DNA of 64,000 bases from Sambucus nigra (Eukaryota > Streptophyta > Magnoliopsida > Dipsacales > Adoxaceae), in the NCBI GenBank assembly GCA_949130495.1, contig CASBWL010000040.1, positions 3,462,674 through 3,526,673 of the forward strand, written 5' to 3'. A program made the position numbers and the translations under genes. Position 1 is the first letter of the stretch. Every line of letters starts with the position of its first letter. Of this stretch, positions 38,606 to 50,869 are shown piece after piece. The notes beneath the pieces were generated by a model, which worked only from the letters and a program-made list of their open reading frames with translations, made no database searches and was not told the origin of the DNA.

Positions 38606-40159
38606 CTGTTCAAGGGGAACTATTTGGGCAATTTTTTTCAATCTCAAAAATACCAAAAACTCAATCCAATCTCCATTTAAATCATAAATTCGATTTATTC
38701 CTACAAACCCAAAGTTTTCATATCTCCTCAAGTTCTTTAGAGGTCCTAACACTCCATTTGGGAATCCCTAATATTTATCTCCAATAAGTTCTATCCTTAA
38801 TTTCTAACTAACGATTTCGATCTCGGATAGCTTTTCGTAGAAAAATCACTACAAATCCAAAAGCAATCAGAAAAATACGCGGTTGGCGCCCACGCGACCG
38901 CATCGAAAAGATCTACAATTTTTATTTTTTTACTAGGATCCGAATGGATTCGCATCAAGGCTGAAGCGATTCGGAAAGATGCAGGTCACTATTCATCATC
39001 TTCTCCGAGACAATTTCGATCATTAAAGCTTCTCCCAAGCTTTTGTCGCCTCACCCAATGTCCTACAACCTCAACCAACTACAAATACACATATATTAAG
39101 GGTTACAAACATACTAGAAGACTAAACCACCAATTTATTTCGACTAATTTCTATGTTTCTCCAATTATGAAATTTTAGGGGTTTATTCGTTTTCACTCGA
39201 GAAAACCCATTTTATTCACGAAAACCCAACCCAAAATCTTTAGGGTTTGTTTATACCAAACTACGATATGATATTTATGCTCAAAAGTAAATAAAGCAAG
39301 TAAACACTTGCCTCGTGGATATAATCCGAAGACCTCGAGCCGAATCCCGCGAAGTTTGGCCGGAACCTCCCCTTTTCTCCTCTTTTGTCTCCTCCTCTCT
39401 CTCTTCTCTCTCTCTTCTCTCTTTCTTTCTCTTTTTTTCCCTCTCCCCCTCTTTATATAGTGAGAAAAGGGTTATACCCCTTAAAACCCAAAAACGACTC
39501 ATTTACTCAATTACGAGCCCGTTTAACTTCAAAATTCCCCAAAACGCAATTTTGACAATCGGACACTCTTTTCCGACTATCTCGAACATTCTGAGACTCA
39601 CGGCGCAGTCAAAATTCCCATCCAAGGTACTTGATCGCAAATCACTATTCTAACCCAATATAACTTAATGCGGATTTTCTAATTAAAATCTGACATTTTT
39701 GTCGCTTTACTCCATGCGACATATAATTAAAACACTTCCACCTATTTAACCCCAAAAATAGTTACAACACCCATAAAAAAATCATCTAATCCCAAAAATC
39801 ATTATTTCGAGGGATTCTCCAAATTTCCAATTATACTTAATTATGGAATTTAATTATCTCCAAAAGGACGGGTTGTTACAGTCTTTGATGTGAATCAGGG
39901 ATGTAATCGTCATTTTATCATTTATAGTCCTTAACAAACCCTCATTAATACGATGTCCCAAAATTGACTTGGACTAAGGTCTTCACTATCGATCTCAATC
40001 TACAATCTTTGTGCTCTTTCATAGCACAAAGCGTTCCTCACAAACTATCAATTCTAGCTTCCCACGACGGAAGATGCTAACATTACTCAACTTCTCTTTG
40101 CATATCCGTAGCTCTTCAGAGAATATGTCTCAAAAACCCAATCCTTAAAGAAATGTTCC

Positions 40160-41420
40160 GGGACCGTTCTAAGTTCAAGAAACCAATTATTCGCTGACCA
40201 CATTCAACGAGTATAAAAATTACTCACCCAGCTACACAGGGCCACTCACAGCGCCATACCATAGAAAATGATCCAATTTCTTATACGGAAAAATTTCCAT
40301 CCACACAAGTAATTGCTCCAGTCCATCTGTTTGTCCCAAGGCGTACATTCAAAGCATGCCTCTCGGCATTAAGTAAACTTCCTCCATTCACAACGTTTAG
40401 TGATGACCACTTTAGAGTGGAGAGATATACATCATCTCTATATGGTTCCCATTCATTTATGGAATTTTTACCAAACCTTGACATAAGTAATTAGTCTGGG
40501 TCCACCACTATCGTTGGGCACTTCACCCCTCCATAAAAAGAGGGGCGTACTCCTCTACCTATAGTCCGCCCGCAATGTCCGGGAAAAGAAAAAATTTGGT
40601 CAAACGATCATCACTTTCCTCAAATAGAATCATGACTAGTTTGATGCCGGCAATTCAGAGCGAACATCTATGAATGTACCCTTCTTCGTTCCACCACTAC
40701 TCTTCTTCACACGAGTAGGTGAAATAGTCAATCATAGACCAAAATTTTCTAGCTACAAGTCATTCTAGTCATGCTCGTTTCATTTAGCCTTCCATGCCAT
40801 CACAAATTTCTCCGACGGGTTTCCTACTCGACGCACCTACTATCCCAATCGCCTACCCTTAGCGAATGAGAAAATCCAAATCAATAATCCGCTATAGACA
40901 TCATAAATAAACTTGATTTCTCCCCTGACATACTGCAACAACTTGTTGCTCTCAAGAAAGACCTACTTTCCTGCCCAGGAAATAGTGCCCCCACTTCTTT
41001 AAGGCGATAGCTACCGCAATGAATTCCAAATCAAGCATGGGATGATACTTCCCACAAAGCTAGAGTTTGTGAGACGCATACACAATGGGTTCATGCTTCA
41101 GTATTATTACTCCCCATCCTGGCAGAGACTTGTTCCTTATATTCACCCTCGAGCCTAACCACATGAACTCGGGAGTGAAAATCAACTCATGCTTTTAACT
41201 CCCCCAAAAGTTAGGTTACCAATGTAACCTTATATCTAAGAGAGACCTCATCTCCATCAGCCCAACCTCTGACAATTATCGAGTTTCCACACTTCTCGTT
41301 CCTAGGGATCTACTCCCCCTAAGGGTCAACCAACCACATATTTGTGGTCAACTCCCTATAGTCTTCCTAAATCAACATCACATGTCCTAATGGCCTTACG
41401 TCCTAACCAACCTAAGGTCG
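40160..41420 (-). pseudogene. element B pol remnant (RT end, RNase H, integrase traces)
   Basis: On minus, PIVYASHKL and HPMLDLEFIAVAIALKKWGH, then YFLGRKV (about 40960-41110), correspond to the RT-RNase H stretch that in element A reads [15 protein letters not shown] and continues into the H-D-L-E-L-A-A-V region. SRKPVGEICDGMEG near 40830 corresponds to A's CRKPDGELAEVWKAK. The frame at 40281-40484 (SRFGKNSINEWEPY) may derive from the F-W-x-x-F-x-x-x-M-G-T part of the integrase core. Stops and shifts are dense, and gag, protease and most RT are absent. Only the RNase H portion is secure. Confidence 0.5.
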
Positions 41421-43640
41421 ATCTATATATATATCCTATCTAAGTCGTATACATATAATACTAAGTATATCCCTAGTGCCCCAGACCTATCTCAACTTCC
41501 GACATTCGCTTGGTTTCATGCGTGGGACGTCTCGCCGAAGCGAAATCCAAACAAGGAACCCTCCCGTTATACTACTACCTCGCATCGTCGATCATTAAGA
41601 TATGATGGTCTATAACACATAATCGGGATCGGTAAATTTTAACTTGCAATTATATTAACAAAATTCTACTTATATATATATATATATATTACAATTGCAT
41701 CTTTAAAGATTTCAATTAATTAGACATTCACTTTCTGTAAAGTCTTACAAATTTTTATCCCATAACATAAATACGTCTTTTCAAATAGCCTTCTTATCGA
41801 GGCACAACCCAAAGTCTCAATTTGACTTCGTATCTCAGTCTCCCTCGCATCGATCAGAGGGGAGAACTATATACAGTGCTTCTATCTCGCACTTTAGTAG
41901 CCCTTAATCACTCTTCTACGTGATTCTCGGCTAAACCTTTCCACCCAACCATCAACCAACAAAATAAATAAACAAAATGGAATGATTTTAAAAGAAGAAA
42001 GAATAGCATCTCCCCACTTCCAATGTCGTTAAGGTTCACGCGTGGAGCGTCCCGCAAAAGCGAAATCCAAACAAGGAACCCCTCCTATGCATTACTACTC
42101 AACTTTGTTGGTCGTGGAGATAAAACACGCCAATCACATACAATGCAAACAAGAAATCAACTAAACAAACATGCAAGGTAACACAACAAGTAATAAAAAC
42201 TTCCTACTTACCTCAACCACCCACATAAAGTCTCAACCTGTATCCAGGAGAGACATTATAGAACATCTAGTTCCATCCTGAAACTAGAATTAGGACAGCC
42301 TCGCAATTTAATTGCTTGCTATCACCCCAACTAACCCAAAATATCTATACGTGTATGGTACATATCATACAAGTAATACATAACGTACATCATACTTAAA
42401 AAGAAAATATATCATCACTCGATTTATATTGAGTGAAGGAAAAACATAAAACTTCCCTACCACGGAAGTCATATAATTACTCTATTTATAATAGCGTCAA
42501 TATTACCACAAGCTCGAGATACACACCCGAATATTTAGTAGATATAATACTACTAAATCCTATCCAGAGGAATACACCACCCATTAAGAAGGTGGAATTC
42601 TCGCCAGCATTTTATGCCAATCACTCCGGGTCAACACTAATGGTTCTCAGACTCCATATTCGAGCCCTACACTAACCAACATTATTTCCAACAAATCCCC
42701 AACTAGGCACTTTATCTTTGCCCTTGATCTCCAATCAACCTAATCTAAATGCGTGGTTCTTCCACGTCATAATATCCCACGTAGCTCCTTTTACTTTCTC
42801 AATAAAAGAGAACACGCTCTCGGCCTCCTCTTCCTTAGTTCAATGAAATCTTCCTAGGCAGATATCCACCAATGCGGTTTCATGATCACGGCTCCATCAG
42901 AAGTGTTAACGACACTTATTCTGGAGCCTATCATTTCATCAAAGGGCTATTTCTTCCTTATTTTGGTATACGGCTCCCCGAACCGTACTACTCTTTATTC
43001 ACATGTCGGTCTCTGACCGAGCCTCGCTTGAATGTTTTGAGAATTTATCTTCTTCTCGGTCCTGTTATCCCAGACACACTTACTATAAAAAGTATCTACC
43101 GGGTTCCTCCATGGGCAAAACTTCCAGCACCCACAGATAAGTTGACTACGTTCCCACCATTTCCACACTACTCCCACGGGTGAAGGATTCTCCTCCATCC
43201 TACTTCAACGGGTGGCCCTTATCATGGGCTCCTTTCCACTACAATTCAATGTTAAATCTCAAGCTTAGTAACACCCTCTATGTCTAGCGGTACATGGAAA
43301 AACTACATCCACTATAATTAGTAGTCGTAGTGACAAGACAAGAAAGTTCTACAAAACGGAGCGACTTCCAAATTGGTCCTCATCCCCGACCACATTTTAC
43401 AGTTCTTAGAAATTCCATCTAATGACGCCTTCACCACAACTACCCCTGGCGCCCTTCTTCAATCGACCTACTATTCTCACCTGAATGTGCAAAAGATTCT
43501 ATAGGTTCCACCTCATGGAAGAAGAACAAAATCTCACTAAAGAAATCAACGATCTTAATCCTAAGGCTCTATGTCAAATCAAAAGCAACGCTGAAAGCGC
43601 AAAGCGTTCACACAGATTCCTATGGAATCTAGAACCTGAT

Positions 43641-43652
43641 GCTCTGATACCA
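43641..43652 (-). other. element B primer binding site (initiator tRNA-Met)
   Basis: On minus TGGTATCAGAGC, followed by ATCAGGTTCTAGATTCC, the same leader phrase as in elements A and C. It lies 2 nt from the LTR. Confidence 0.85.
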
Positions 43653-44495
43653 TTTGTGACAACCCGCCATCCGAAATAGGGGGTGGCCAGCCCGATACTC
43701 CAAAATAATGAAATCATGGAGGGAATCATTCTCAGCATCACAACAAAAGAAGAAGTGTGGGATAACCACTCCTTAATTCAGAAAAACGGGTTGACAAAAA
43801 TTTTGATTTTTAAAGTTAATAAAAGAAAACAACTTAACAACCCAATAAGAGAAAGTGGAAATCGATATTAAATTATATTACATACCTACAAATGTACAAT
43901 AAGGGACCGAATATGCTGTCGCCCACAGACTCATACAACAATATTAAACAAGTTCAATTATTTACATATTACATTACATTAATCAATTACAAAAGATTGG
44001 GCCTCTCGCCCGAGTAAAAAGATCCGATCTTAACTAGAGTGCAAGGATGATGGCGTTTATTTCAAAATGTCCCGTAATACCCGCAAAGCATCACGGCTCA
44101 CCAAAGACACCGGGATCAGAATTCAAATCAGCCATCCTTGCGGTGGAGTACCTGAGCGGATACAAGATGCAAGAACAACAAGAAATATGAACGTGTCAGG
44201 GCCCGGTTCTATATGATTACCAGATGAATACAAGAGCATGACAGTTATGAATGATATATCATGATGAAAGAGAAATAAAAAGCTACCTATGCAATTTAAA
44301 ACATAAGCTAAGCAGGAAAAATAAAATAAGTAACATTATTCTAAAACATCATCATGCGCACTAATTATCTCATATATCTTTTCCTTAACAGGAAGTATAT
44401 ATATATAATCACAATCTTTTGCTCTTTACGGCAATTTTATCTCAATTTTACCAGTTGTAAAAATCCTTTCCTTATCGGAAAATAATCATTTTCAA

Positions 44496-44561
44496 ATGCT
44501 CTTTGTGGCATTTATATATGCTCTTTGTGGCACTTCAGTATGCTCTTTATGGCATATAATC
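44496..44561. repeat. 22-bp tandem repeat, three copies
   Basis: ATGCTCTTTGTGGCA-type units start at 44496, 44518 and 44540. A fourth, weaker copy (TTGCTCTTTACGGCA) lies near 44418. Confidence 0.8.
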
Positions 44562-45220
44562 CATCAAGTCCCACTTGATTATGAATAGTTATATTTATAT
44601 ACATATAACGATTCTAAGACCGCCCGTCCAGGTTTCCCCACTGTGCGCGCCCCTAAATGACCATCATCTTCCATAGCCTATCATAAGACAACCTGGGCAG
44701 CTATAACGCAAAACGTCGGGAAGCATCCATGTGCATGTGGGGTAGTCAAGACCACACCCGTAATATCCTACCCATCGCAGAAAGATATATATCAACAAAC
44801 GCTCACATGGACTAGGACTATATCTACCCTGCATTCATTAGTCAAGGGGCTTCACCTCAACGCGCGAACATCCCTTATGATGTCATTTAGAGAGGTTTGT
44901 TCAACCATTTTATTTACCAATTTCAAACTCAAGTAAATTATTATTTACCAAATTCATGATTAAGTAAATTATCATTTACCATCATCATTACCATTTCCAT
45001 ATGTATGTTTCATTTTATCCGAAACCAGTATCATTTACATTTTGTAAATAATTTAACTCATTTAAATCTGGAGCCATACGATAACTTTTATCTTTACTAC
45101 AACCTCAAAGGAGTAAATAAACTCGTAATTACCTCCAAATATTTTGAGATATCACTTTAAAACCCAAATACTATCATACCTCAAAGAAATGAAAAAACTT
45201 TCAATTTATTCTCACAACAT

Positions 45221-45354
45221 TCTTTTACGGTGTTATTAAGAACCATCAAGGTTAACATAGCTCAATTGAGCTTCTAAAATATCCCAACATTCTTTTGGGG
45301 TGATAATATAAACCATCAAAACTAGTATAGCTCAATTGAGCTTCTAAAGTCTCC
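45221..45354. repeat. about 67-bp tandem duplication in the B LTR
   Basis: Two adjacent copies share CATTCTTTT, GGTG, AACCATCAA and ATAGCTCAATTGAGCTTCTA. The last phrase includes the palindrome TAGCTCAATTGAGCTT. Confidence 0.75.
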
Positions 45355-45594
45355 CAAACATAACACTACATCTCCTAGTTTTATAGTAATTAACTAAAAG
45401 AAAAGAATGCCCTATCATCAATAGGCATAACCCCGGAAAAGTCCCCACATAACCCATTCCTAATCTAGGGTAGACAACTAACTCATCTCACACTCTAGTA
45501 CTCTAAGTTTACTTCATTCAATAAGGTTCCTAGGCCCTAGATTTAAAGAAAAAATTGGAATTGAGTTATAAAATTAAATAAAAAACAACAGGAA

Positions 45595-45780
45595 ACCGAA
45601 TCGATTCCCCCTAGGGCCGAATAGATTCCCCCTAAAAGCATCGGTTCGGACATGAAGACCTGGGATTCTGCAACTAGCGAATCGATTCGGGTTAGGACCG
45701 AATCGATTCGGTCCAAGAAGACCTGGGAACTGCCCCTTAGCGAATTGATTCGCCCAGAGGGCCGAATCGATTCGGCCTGG
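45595..45780. repeat. cluster of GAATCGATTC palindromes (B LTR)
   Basis: At least six perfect or near copies. One pair, GAATCGATTC GGGTTAGGACC GAATCGATTC, has 21-bp start-to-start spacing. The minus-strand frames at 45543-45887 and 45574-45792 reflect this cluster. Confidence 0.9.
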
Positions 45781-46633
45781 GGAATTTGCCAAGAATGGCT
45801 TCGAGGGTTATAAATCCTAGTTTTCCCCAAACTCCAATCTCTTCCATTTTTACCCACAACCAACAACATAACTTTACCCCAAATCAACCTACATGATTAT
45901 TAAGTACTATTATCCACAATGTCATCATGAAAACCCAAGATGAGGGTTAAATCACCACAATTTCTATTTTTTATCCACAAATGCAAATACACAACTATCA
46001 CACAATTTAATCATCTTAAATCATATATTAGCAAGTATAAAACTTGCCTTAGGGTTGAAATCTAAGATTTCTTTGCGGAATAAGCAATCCACATTCTTCA
46101 ATCTCCAATCTCTCTCTCAATTTCTTCTTTTCTCTTCATCTCTCTTTCTCTCCTTTTTCCCTCTATGTTTAAGACATAAAATGAGGAAAATGAAAATAAG
46201 GTGCAAGACTTAAAATCGTGGCTTAAGTCTAAATTCTCCAACTTAAGTGGTTAATACCACATTAAAATGACTCCCAATATGCGTTTAAGTTCAAATCAGG
46301 TAAAAGTGCCCGACACCCAAAATTACAATATGGCACTTAATTTGACTATCTCGCACCTTCGAGGACCAACTACACCCTCTAAACTGGCATCCGACAATTT
46401 TATAAATTATTTCTAGTTCCAATTTCATTTAAACCATAATGTCATTTAAAATACATGACACCATACAACATGCAACCAGATGATATTTACTTTCACATAC
46501 AGTAAATATACATCAATCTAGTAAATATTAACTTCTAACTCATTAAATTAATATTTACTCGAGTTCCAACATTTTATATAATTACCTTATGCGATAAATT
46601 AATATAAAATTAGCCTCCTAAAAGCGAGGGTTG

Positions 46634-46636
<3 letters not shown>

Positions 46637-46702
<66 letters not shown>
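46637..46702. repeat. (CA)n then (TA)n microsatellite
   Basis: The CA run (to 46670) begins with the last bases of the B LTR and turns into TA (to 46702). It is followed by a short GGGGC-GAT-GCCCC hairpin (46703-46715) and about 200 bp of AT-rich DNA up to element A. Confidence 0.95.
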
Positions 46703-46705
<3 letters not shown>

Positions 46706-46916
46706 GCGATGCCCCAACTCGGGGGACTTTGTACGAATGGCCCTCCTATTTTTATATTTCATTGGAATGTTATTTCTCTTATTTATTGCAAGTGTATATA
46801 TTAAGAGGCACTTAAAATTAAGCTGATAAAAGAGTCACGTATCATTTAATTACCTCTTCTTGCAATTTTAATTATTTATTTAAACACAAATACTTTGTTA
46901 CTTAAATTCAAGTTTG

Positions 46917-49540
46917 TGTGACGACCCGCATTCCGAAATAAGGGGTGCCCAGCTCGATACCTCGACATAACGGAATCATGAATGGATATCATCCTTAGCA
47001 TCATAACAATAAAATAGGTATACGGGAAAACCACTCAATTAATCAGAAAACAGGTTGTCAAAAATTTTGGTTTGATAAAGAGTTAAGAAATAAATTAAAC
47101 AACCCAAATCTGATGAAAGTGGAATTTCAAAGGAACATATAAATAAATTCCCAAAACAACATACAATAAAAAGACCGAATAATCTGTCGATCCACAGTTA
47201 CATTCAAAGTGTTTCAACAATTCAATATTTTACATACTACATTCATTAACAAGTACAAAAGATGGGCCACTAGCCCAAATAAAAGACCCAATCATATCTA
47301 CAGTCCCAAAAATGAAGGCATCGAACAAACATCCTGTAATAATCCGCAGATCATAAAGCTCGTCAAAAGCATAGGAGTAAGAAAATCATAACGTGCGCCC
47401 TTGCGGAGGAGCACCTGAGCGGATACAACCACATGCACAACATAGAAAAACGAACGGGTCAGGGGCCGATTTATATATGATTCCCAGAAGAGTAAGAAAC
47501 ATGATAGGTATGGACAATAAATCATGGAAAATATGAATGAGAATCTAACAACCTAATCATCAAATGTGGTAATGCATTTATGTAGGTTTCTGACAGTTAT
47601 AAAATTAAGCAAGAGAAATAAAATTTAAACCCCATTTCTTCTTATATCTTATCATTTTCCATTCCTTAGTAGGAATATAATTACCATCTCATGTCTTATG
47701 GAAATTTACATACCTCAAGTCCCACTTGAGTTAGAAAGGTTATATTCTTATACATATAACGTTTCTAAGACCGCCCCTCCGTGTTTCCCCACTGGGTGCG
47801 CCCCTAAATGACTATCATTTTCCAGGGCCTATCGATACAAGACAACCTGGGCACTTAATGCAGGTCGCGAAGTGGCCATATGCCTGCGAGTGAGTCATAA
47901 CAAAACCCGGAATTACCTCACTAGCGCAGAAAAACATATATAAACCCCGCATATGGCCGAGGACTATATTCAACCTGCATTCAATAGTCAGGGGACATCA
48001 CCTCATGCGTGAGCTTCCCTTATGATATCATTTAGAGAGGTGTGTTTAAGTAATTTAACAATTACCAATTAAATCTCATTTTCAATACCATAAATCTCAC
48101 GTGTTTCATTTTACTTGAAACATTTATCTTTTAATATTTCTTATTCAATTTCATCATATGATTAGGTCCCGAAGTATTCTCCAAACAATTTCCCAAAATC
48201 TTATAGGTCCCAAGGTTTTATATACCTCAAGAAGGCCTCTAAAATCTCCATATATGGGCTTAGAATTATATTTCCCAATTTATCTACCAAATGAGAAGTG
48301 ATGTCTAAACATCACTTTAAGTACCCCTGAATTTAACCCCAAGTGATCGCATTCAACTATAGGGTAACGACCAAACTCGACTAAAACTCTAGCATCCTAT
48401 GTTTACTTCATTCTAGAAGGGTTCTGGGACATAATCCTAAACAAAGGAGTCAAATTCAAAAAGAGAAAAACAAAGGAAAAGTTCAGTCTTTCCGAATCGA
48501 TTCGGACTAGCCGAATCGATTTGGGTTCATAAAGGCGAATCGATTCGGACTAGCCGAATCAATTCGGTTAGGAAAAGTGAGTTTCTGCATAATTGCCGAA
48601 TCGATTCGGACGAGCCGAACCGATTCGGATGACCCAGGCTTGGAAACTGTCTCTTCGCGAATCAATTCGGCCTGGCCGAATCGATTCGGTTCTGCAAAAA
48701 TTCCAAGTTTTGTCTATGGAGTCTTTGACTCCAATTTCTACCCAACTTCAACCAACTCAAATCCCTGTCCTTTAATGCTACCAACTGATCATAAATACAT
48801 CATCCAACCATAATTTACCTCAAAATTATATCATTTCAACTTCCAAAGATCTAAAGCCCATAAATCAAATAAAAATCCTAACTTCCATAAACCATACATA
48901 ACCACAAATATCAATGCTAATTACTCTACTTAAATCATAAAATAGCTAGTAGATAACTTGCCTCAAGCTTTAAAGTTCAGATTTTGATGAAGTTATATGC
49001 AAGAACAATCATCAAAGCTTCAATCTCTCACTTTCTCCACAAGTTATCTTCCTATCTTTCTTTCTCTAGGTTTACCAATTAAATTAGGGGAATAGTGACT
49101 TAGTTCAGGACACAAATCGTGGATTAGTTCAAAATTCCAACTTTTAGTGATTAATACGTGGTAAAATAATATGCAACTACTCATATAAGCTACAACCTGT
49201 CAAAAGTCCCCGGAACCTCGAAATACAATATGGCACATAATTTGACTATCTCGAACCTCCCGGAACTATCTGCACCCTCCAAATTATCATTTGGAAATTT
49301 TATAATTCATTTTAGGTTCCGGTTTCATTTGAAGCCAAATGTCATTTTAAATCATATGACATTACAAAACATAACCTAGCAAAATTCACTTATACTTATG
49401 GTAAATTTGCAACATCATAGTAGATATTAACTTTTCTTTCTTAAATTAATACCTACTCCACATACCAACATCTTTATATCTAATCACTATATCTAGCAAA
49501 TTAAATATAAAATAGGACCTCAAAAGTGAGGGTTGTTACA
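46917..49540 (-). repeat. element A left (3') LTR
   Basis: TGTGACGACCCGCATTCC...GAGGGTTGTTACA. It contains the conserved block (about 47766-48045) and a palindrome cluster (48490-48690). Confidence 0.92.
48490..48690. repeat. cluster of GAATCGATTC palindromes (A left LTR)
   Basis: Eight or so copies. The pair GAATCGATTC GGACTAGCC GAATCAATTC has 19-bp spacing and is followed about 60 bp later by a similar pair. Confidence 0.9.
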
Positions 49541-49553
49541 TACTCCCCCCTTA
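49541..49553 (-). other. element A polypurine tract
   Basis: On minus, ATAAGGGGGGAGTA directly precedes the 3' LTR start TGTAACAACC. It also overlaps the TAA stop (49551-49553) of the pol frame. Confidence 0.85.
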
Positions 49554-50869
49554 TGAGGGAATTTTGTCCCCAAAATTCAGGCGTACCTTGTATAAAGAGA
49601 TGCGGATACTTTTCCCGCATGTCATCTCGCGTTCCCACGTCGATTCCTTGGCGTTATGGTGACTCCATTGAACCCTCACCAAGGGTAACACACGAGACCG
49701 TAATCTACTCTCCCCATACTCTAAAATAGCAACCGGTTGTTCTTCATATGAAACATCGGGTTGCAAATCAATATCTTTGAAAGGGATGTGCCAAAGTGCC
49801 CCTTCTCATCTCCTATACTTCTTTAGGGAGGAAACATGGAATACATCATAAATTTGTCGCAATGGTTCTAGTAAAGAAAGTTGGTATGCCACTGGACTGA
49901 CCTTCGCAATAATTTGAAAAGGTCCAACAAAGCGCGGCGCATGCTTCCCCTTTTTATCGAAATGCTTTATCCCTTTCATGGGCGATACTCGAACCAAGAC
50001 TTGGTCCCCAATATCCAATTCCATGTGTCGCCTACCCACATCGGCATAGCTCTTTTGACGGTCTTGGGCTATCCGAATGCGATTTCGAATCAATTCAATT
50101 TTTAAGGAAGTATCTTGGATCATTTCAAGTCCAAGAAATTTATTATCACCCACTTCCAACCAATAAGCGGGTGATCTACACGGTCTTCCATACAAAGCTT
50201 CATAAGGTTCCATTCCAACTATGAATTGGTAAGAGTTGTTATAAGCAAACTCAACCAATGCGAGATATTATTCCCAACCACCTTTGAAGTCAAGCATACA
50301 CATGAGAAGTATATCCTCCAACATTTGGTTTACCCTTTCAGTTTGGCCATCTGTTTGAGGATGGTACGAAGTGCTTAACCTCAATTCGGTCCCCATCGCT
50401 TCTTGGAAACTCCTCCAAAAGTGGGAAACAAAATTTTTGTCTCGATCGGAAACTATATTCAAAGGCACCCCATTGAGTCTCACCACATCCTCGATGAATA
50501 AGCGGGCATACCGAGCAGTGACATAATCTATCCGCACGGGTAGGAAATGTGTCGACTTTGTCAAGCGGTCGACAATCACTTAAATAGAATCACATCCGTT
50601 TTGTGATCTTGGAATGCCCGTGATAAAATACATCGATATGCTTTCCTATTTCCACACCGGGATTGCATTAAACATGTCGGTCTCTGATGATCGATCTTGA
50701 CCAGTTGACAAGTAGTGCATTGGGACACAAATTCTAAAATATCCCTCTTCGTACCTGGCCACCAATACTGACGGCGCATGTCCTGATACATTTTGTCCCC
50801 ACCAGGATGAACCGTGAACCTAGACCCGTGAGCTTCGGCCATCACTGCCCGTCTCAAATCTCCTTCCTA
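49551..50869 (-). pseudogene. element A integrase with GPF/Y and chromodomain-like tail
   Basis: The zinc-finger region begins EAHGSRFTVHPGGDKMYQD with CTTC (50576-50857). The core follows with the catalytic acids in VDRLTKSTHF, IVSDRDKNFV and HPQTDGQTERVNQ (50268-50579). Then come EFAYNNSYQ, the GPF/Y module RFVGPFQI and YDVFHVSSLKKY (49806-50258), and a chromodomain-like end with EEQPVAILEY, PLVRVQW and ESTWERE (49551-49766). Breaks: stops at 50867-50869, 50646-50648, 50580-50582, 50268-50270 and 49806-49808, and a frameshift near 50665. Integrase inserts the cDNA, and chromodomains of this group target heterochromatin (family knowledge). Confidence 0.9.

Larger units (their letters stand above)
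28828..39880 (-). mobile_element. element C: non-coding Ty3/gypsy-like LTR retrotransposon with TSD GTCTT
   Basis: Two long LTRs (28828-32509 and 34608-39880, the latter with an insertion) begin TGTGACACCCCG and end GGGTTGTTACA. Both flanks carry GTCTT (28823-28827 and 39881-39885), a 5-bp target duplication. On minus, the right LTR is the 5' LTR and is followed by PBS TGGTATCAGAGT (34594-34605). The left LTR is preceded by a purine tract TAAGGGGGGAGTA (32510-32522). The 2.1-kb internal region has no gag or pol. With its structural ends and termini like those of element A, C is best read as a non-autonomous, large-LTR derivative mobilised in trans. Confidence 0.85.
34608..39880 (-). repeat. 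element C right (5') LTR, split by a copia solo LTR
   Basis: The LTR parts are 34608-34725 and 36318-39880. They rejoin the left-LTR order exactly (…TAATAACCT | ATTAGG…) once the insertion and one AACCT are removed. It carries the same repeats (36946-37047, 37147-37243), conserved block (37606-37890), palindrome cluster (38405-38605) and TATA (39451-39460) as the left copy. Confidence 0.85.
39886..46638 (-). mobile_element. element B: old Ty3/gypsy-like element with one LTR
   Basis: On minus, a 5' LTR (43655-46638) is followed by a PBS and an internal region running left to about 39886. The leader (42230-43654) resembles that of element C, and two copies of the roughly 95-bp repeat lie at 41513-41605 and 42033-42125. 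A badly decayed pol follows. No 3' LTR is found: the left boundary coincides with the target duplication of C, whose other flank is copia gag. B was therefore already truncated or joined to copia before C inserted. Confidence 0.6.
43655..46638 (-). repeat. element B 5' LTR
   Basis: 2984 bp, TGTGACAACCCGCC...GAGGGTTGTTACA. It contains the conserved block (about 44612-44905), a palindrome cluster (45595-45780) and two local tandem repeats, and it directly abuts a CA microsatellite. It is closer to the element A LTRs than to C at both ends. Confidence 0.8.

Noticed and set aside
39315..39653. 112-codon + frame (and its counterpart at 31933-32211)
   Set aside because: It lies in the U3/TATA part of the C LTRs, is driven by a CT-rich tract, and is not maintained between the two copies in length.
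42968..42986. Group II intron domain V
   Set aside because: The GAGCCGTAT and TACGGTTC strands are in the wrong order for domain V and there is no catalytic bulge or loop context.
46703..46715. GGGGC-GAT-GCCCC hairpin after the TA run as a Helitron end
   Set aside because: Read on minus, the hairpin is followed by TATATA, not CTRR.
31045..48813. Open frames with repeated RIDS/SESIR/NRFG words (31045-31281, 38313-38546, 45543-45887, 48577-48813)
   Set aside because: They are translations of the palindrome clusters in LTR DNA, with no conserved frame between copies.
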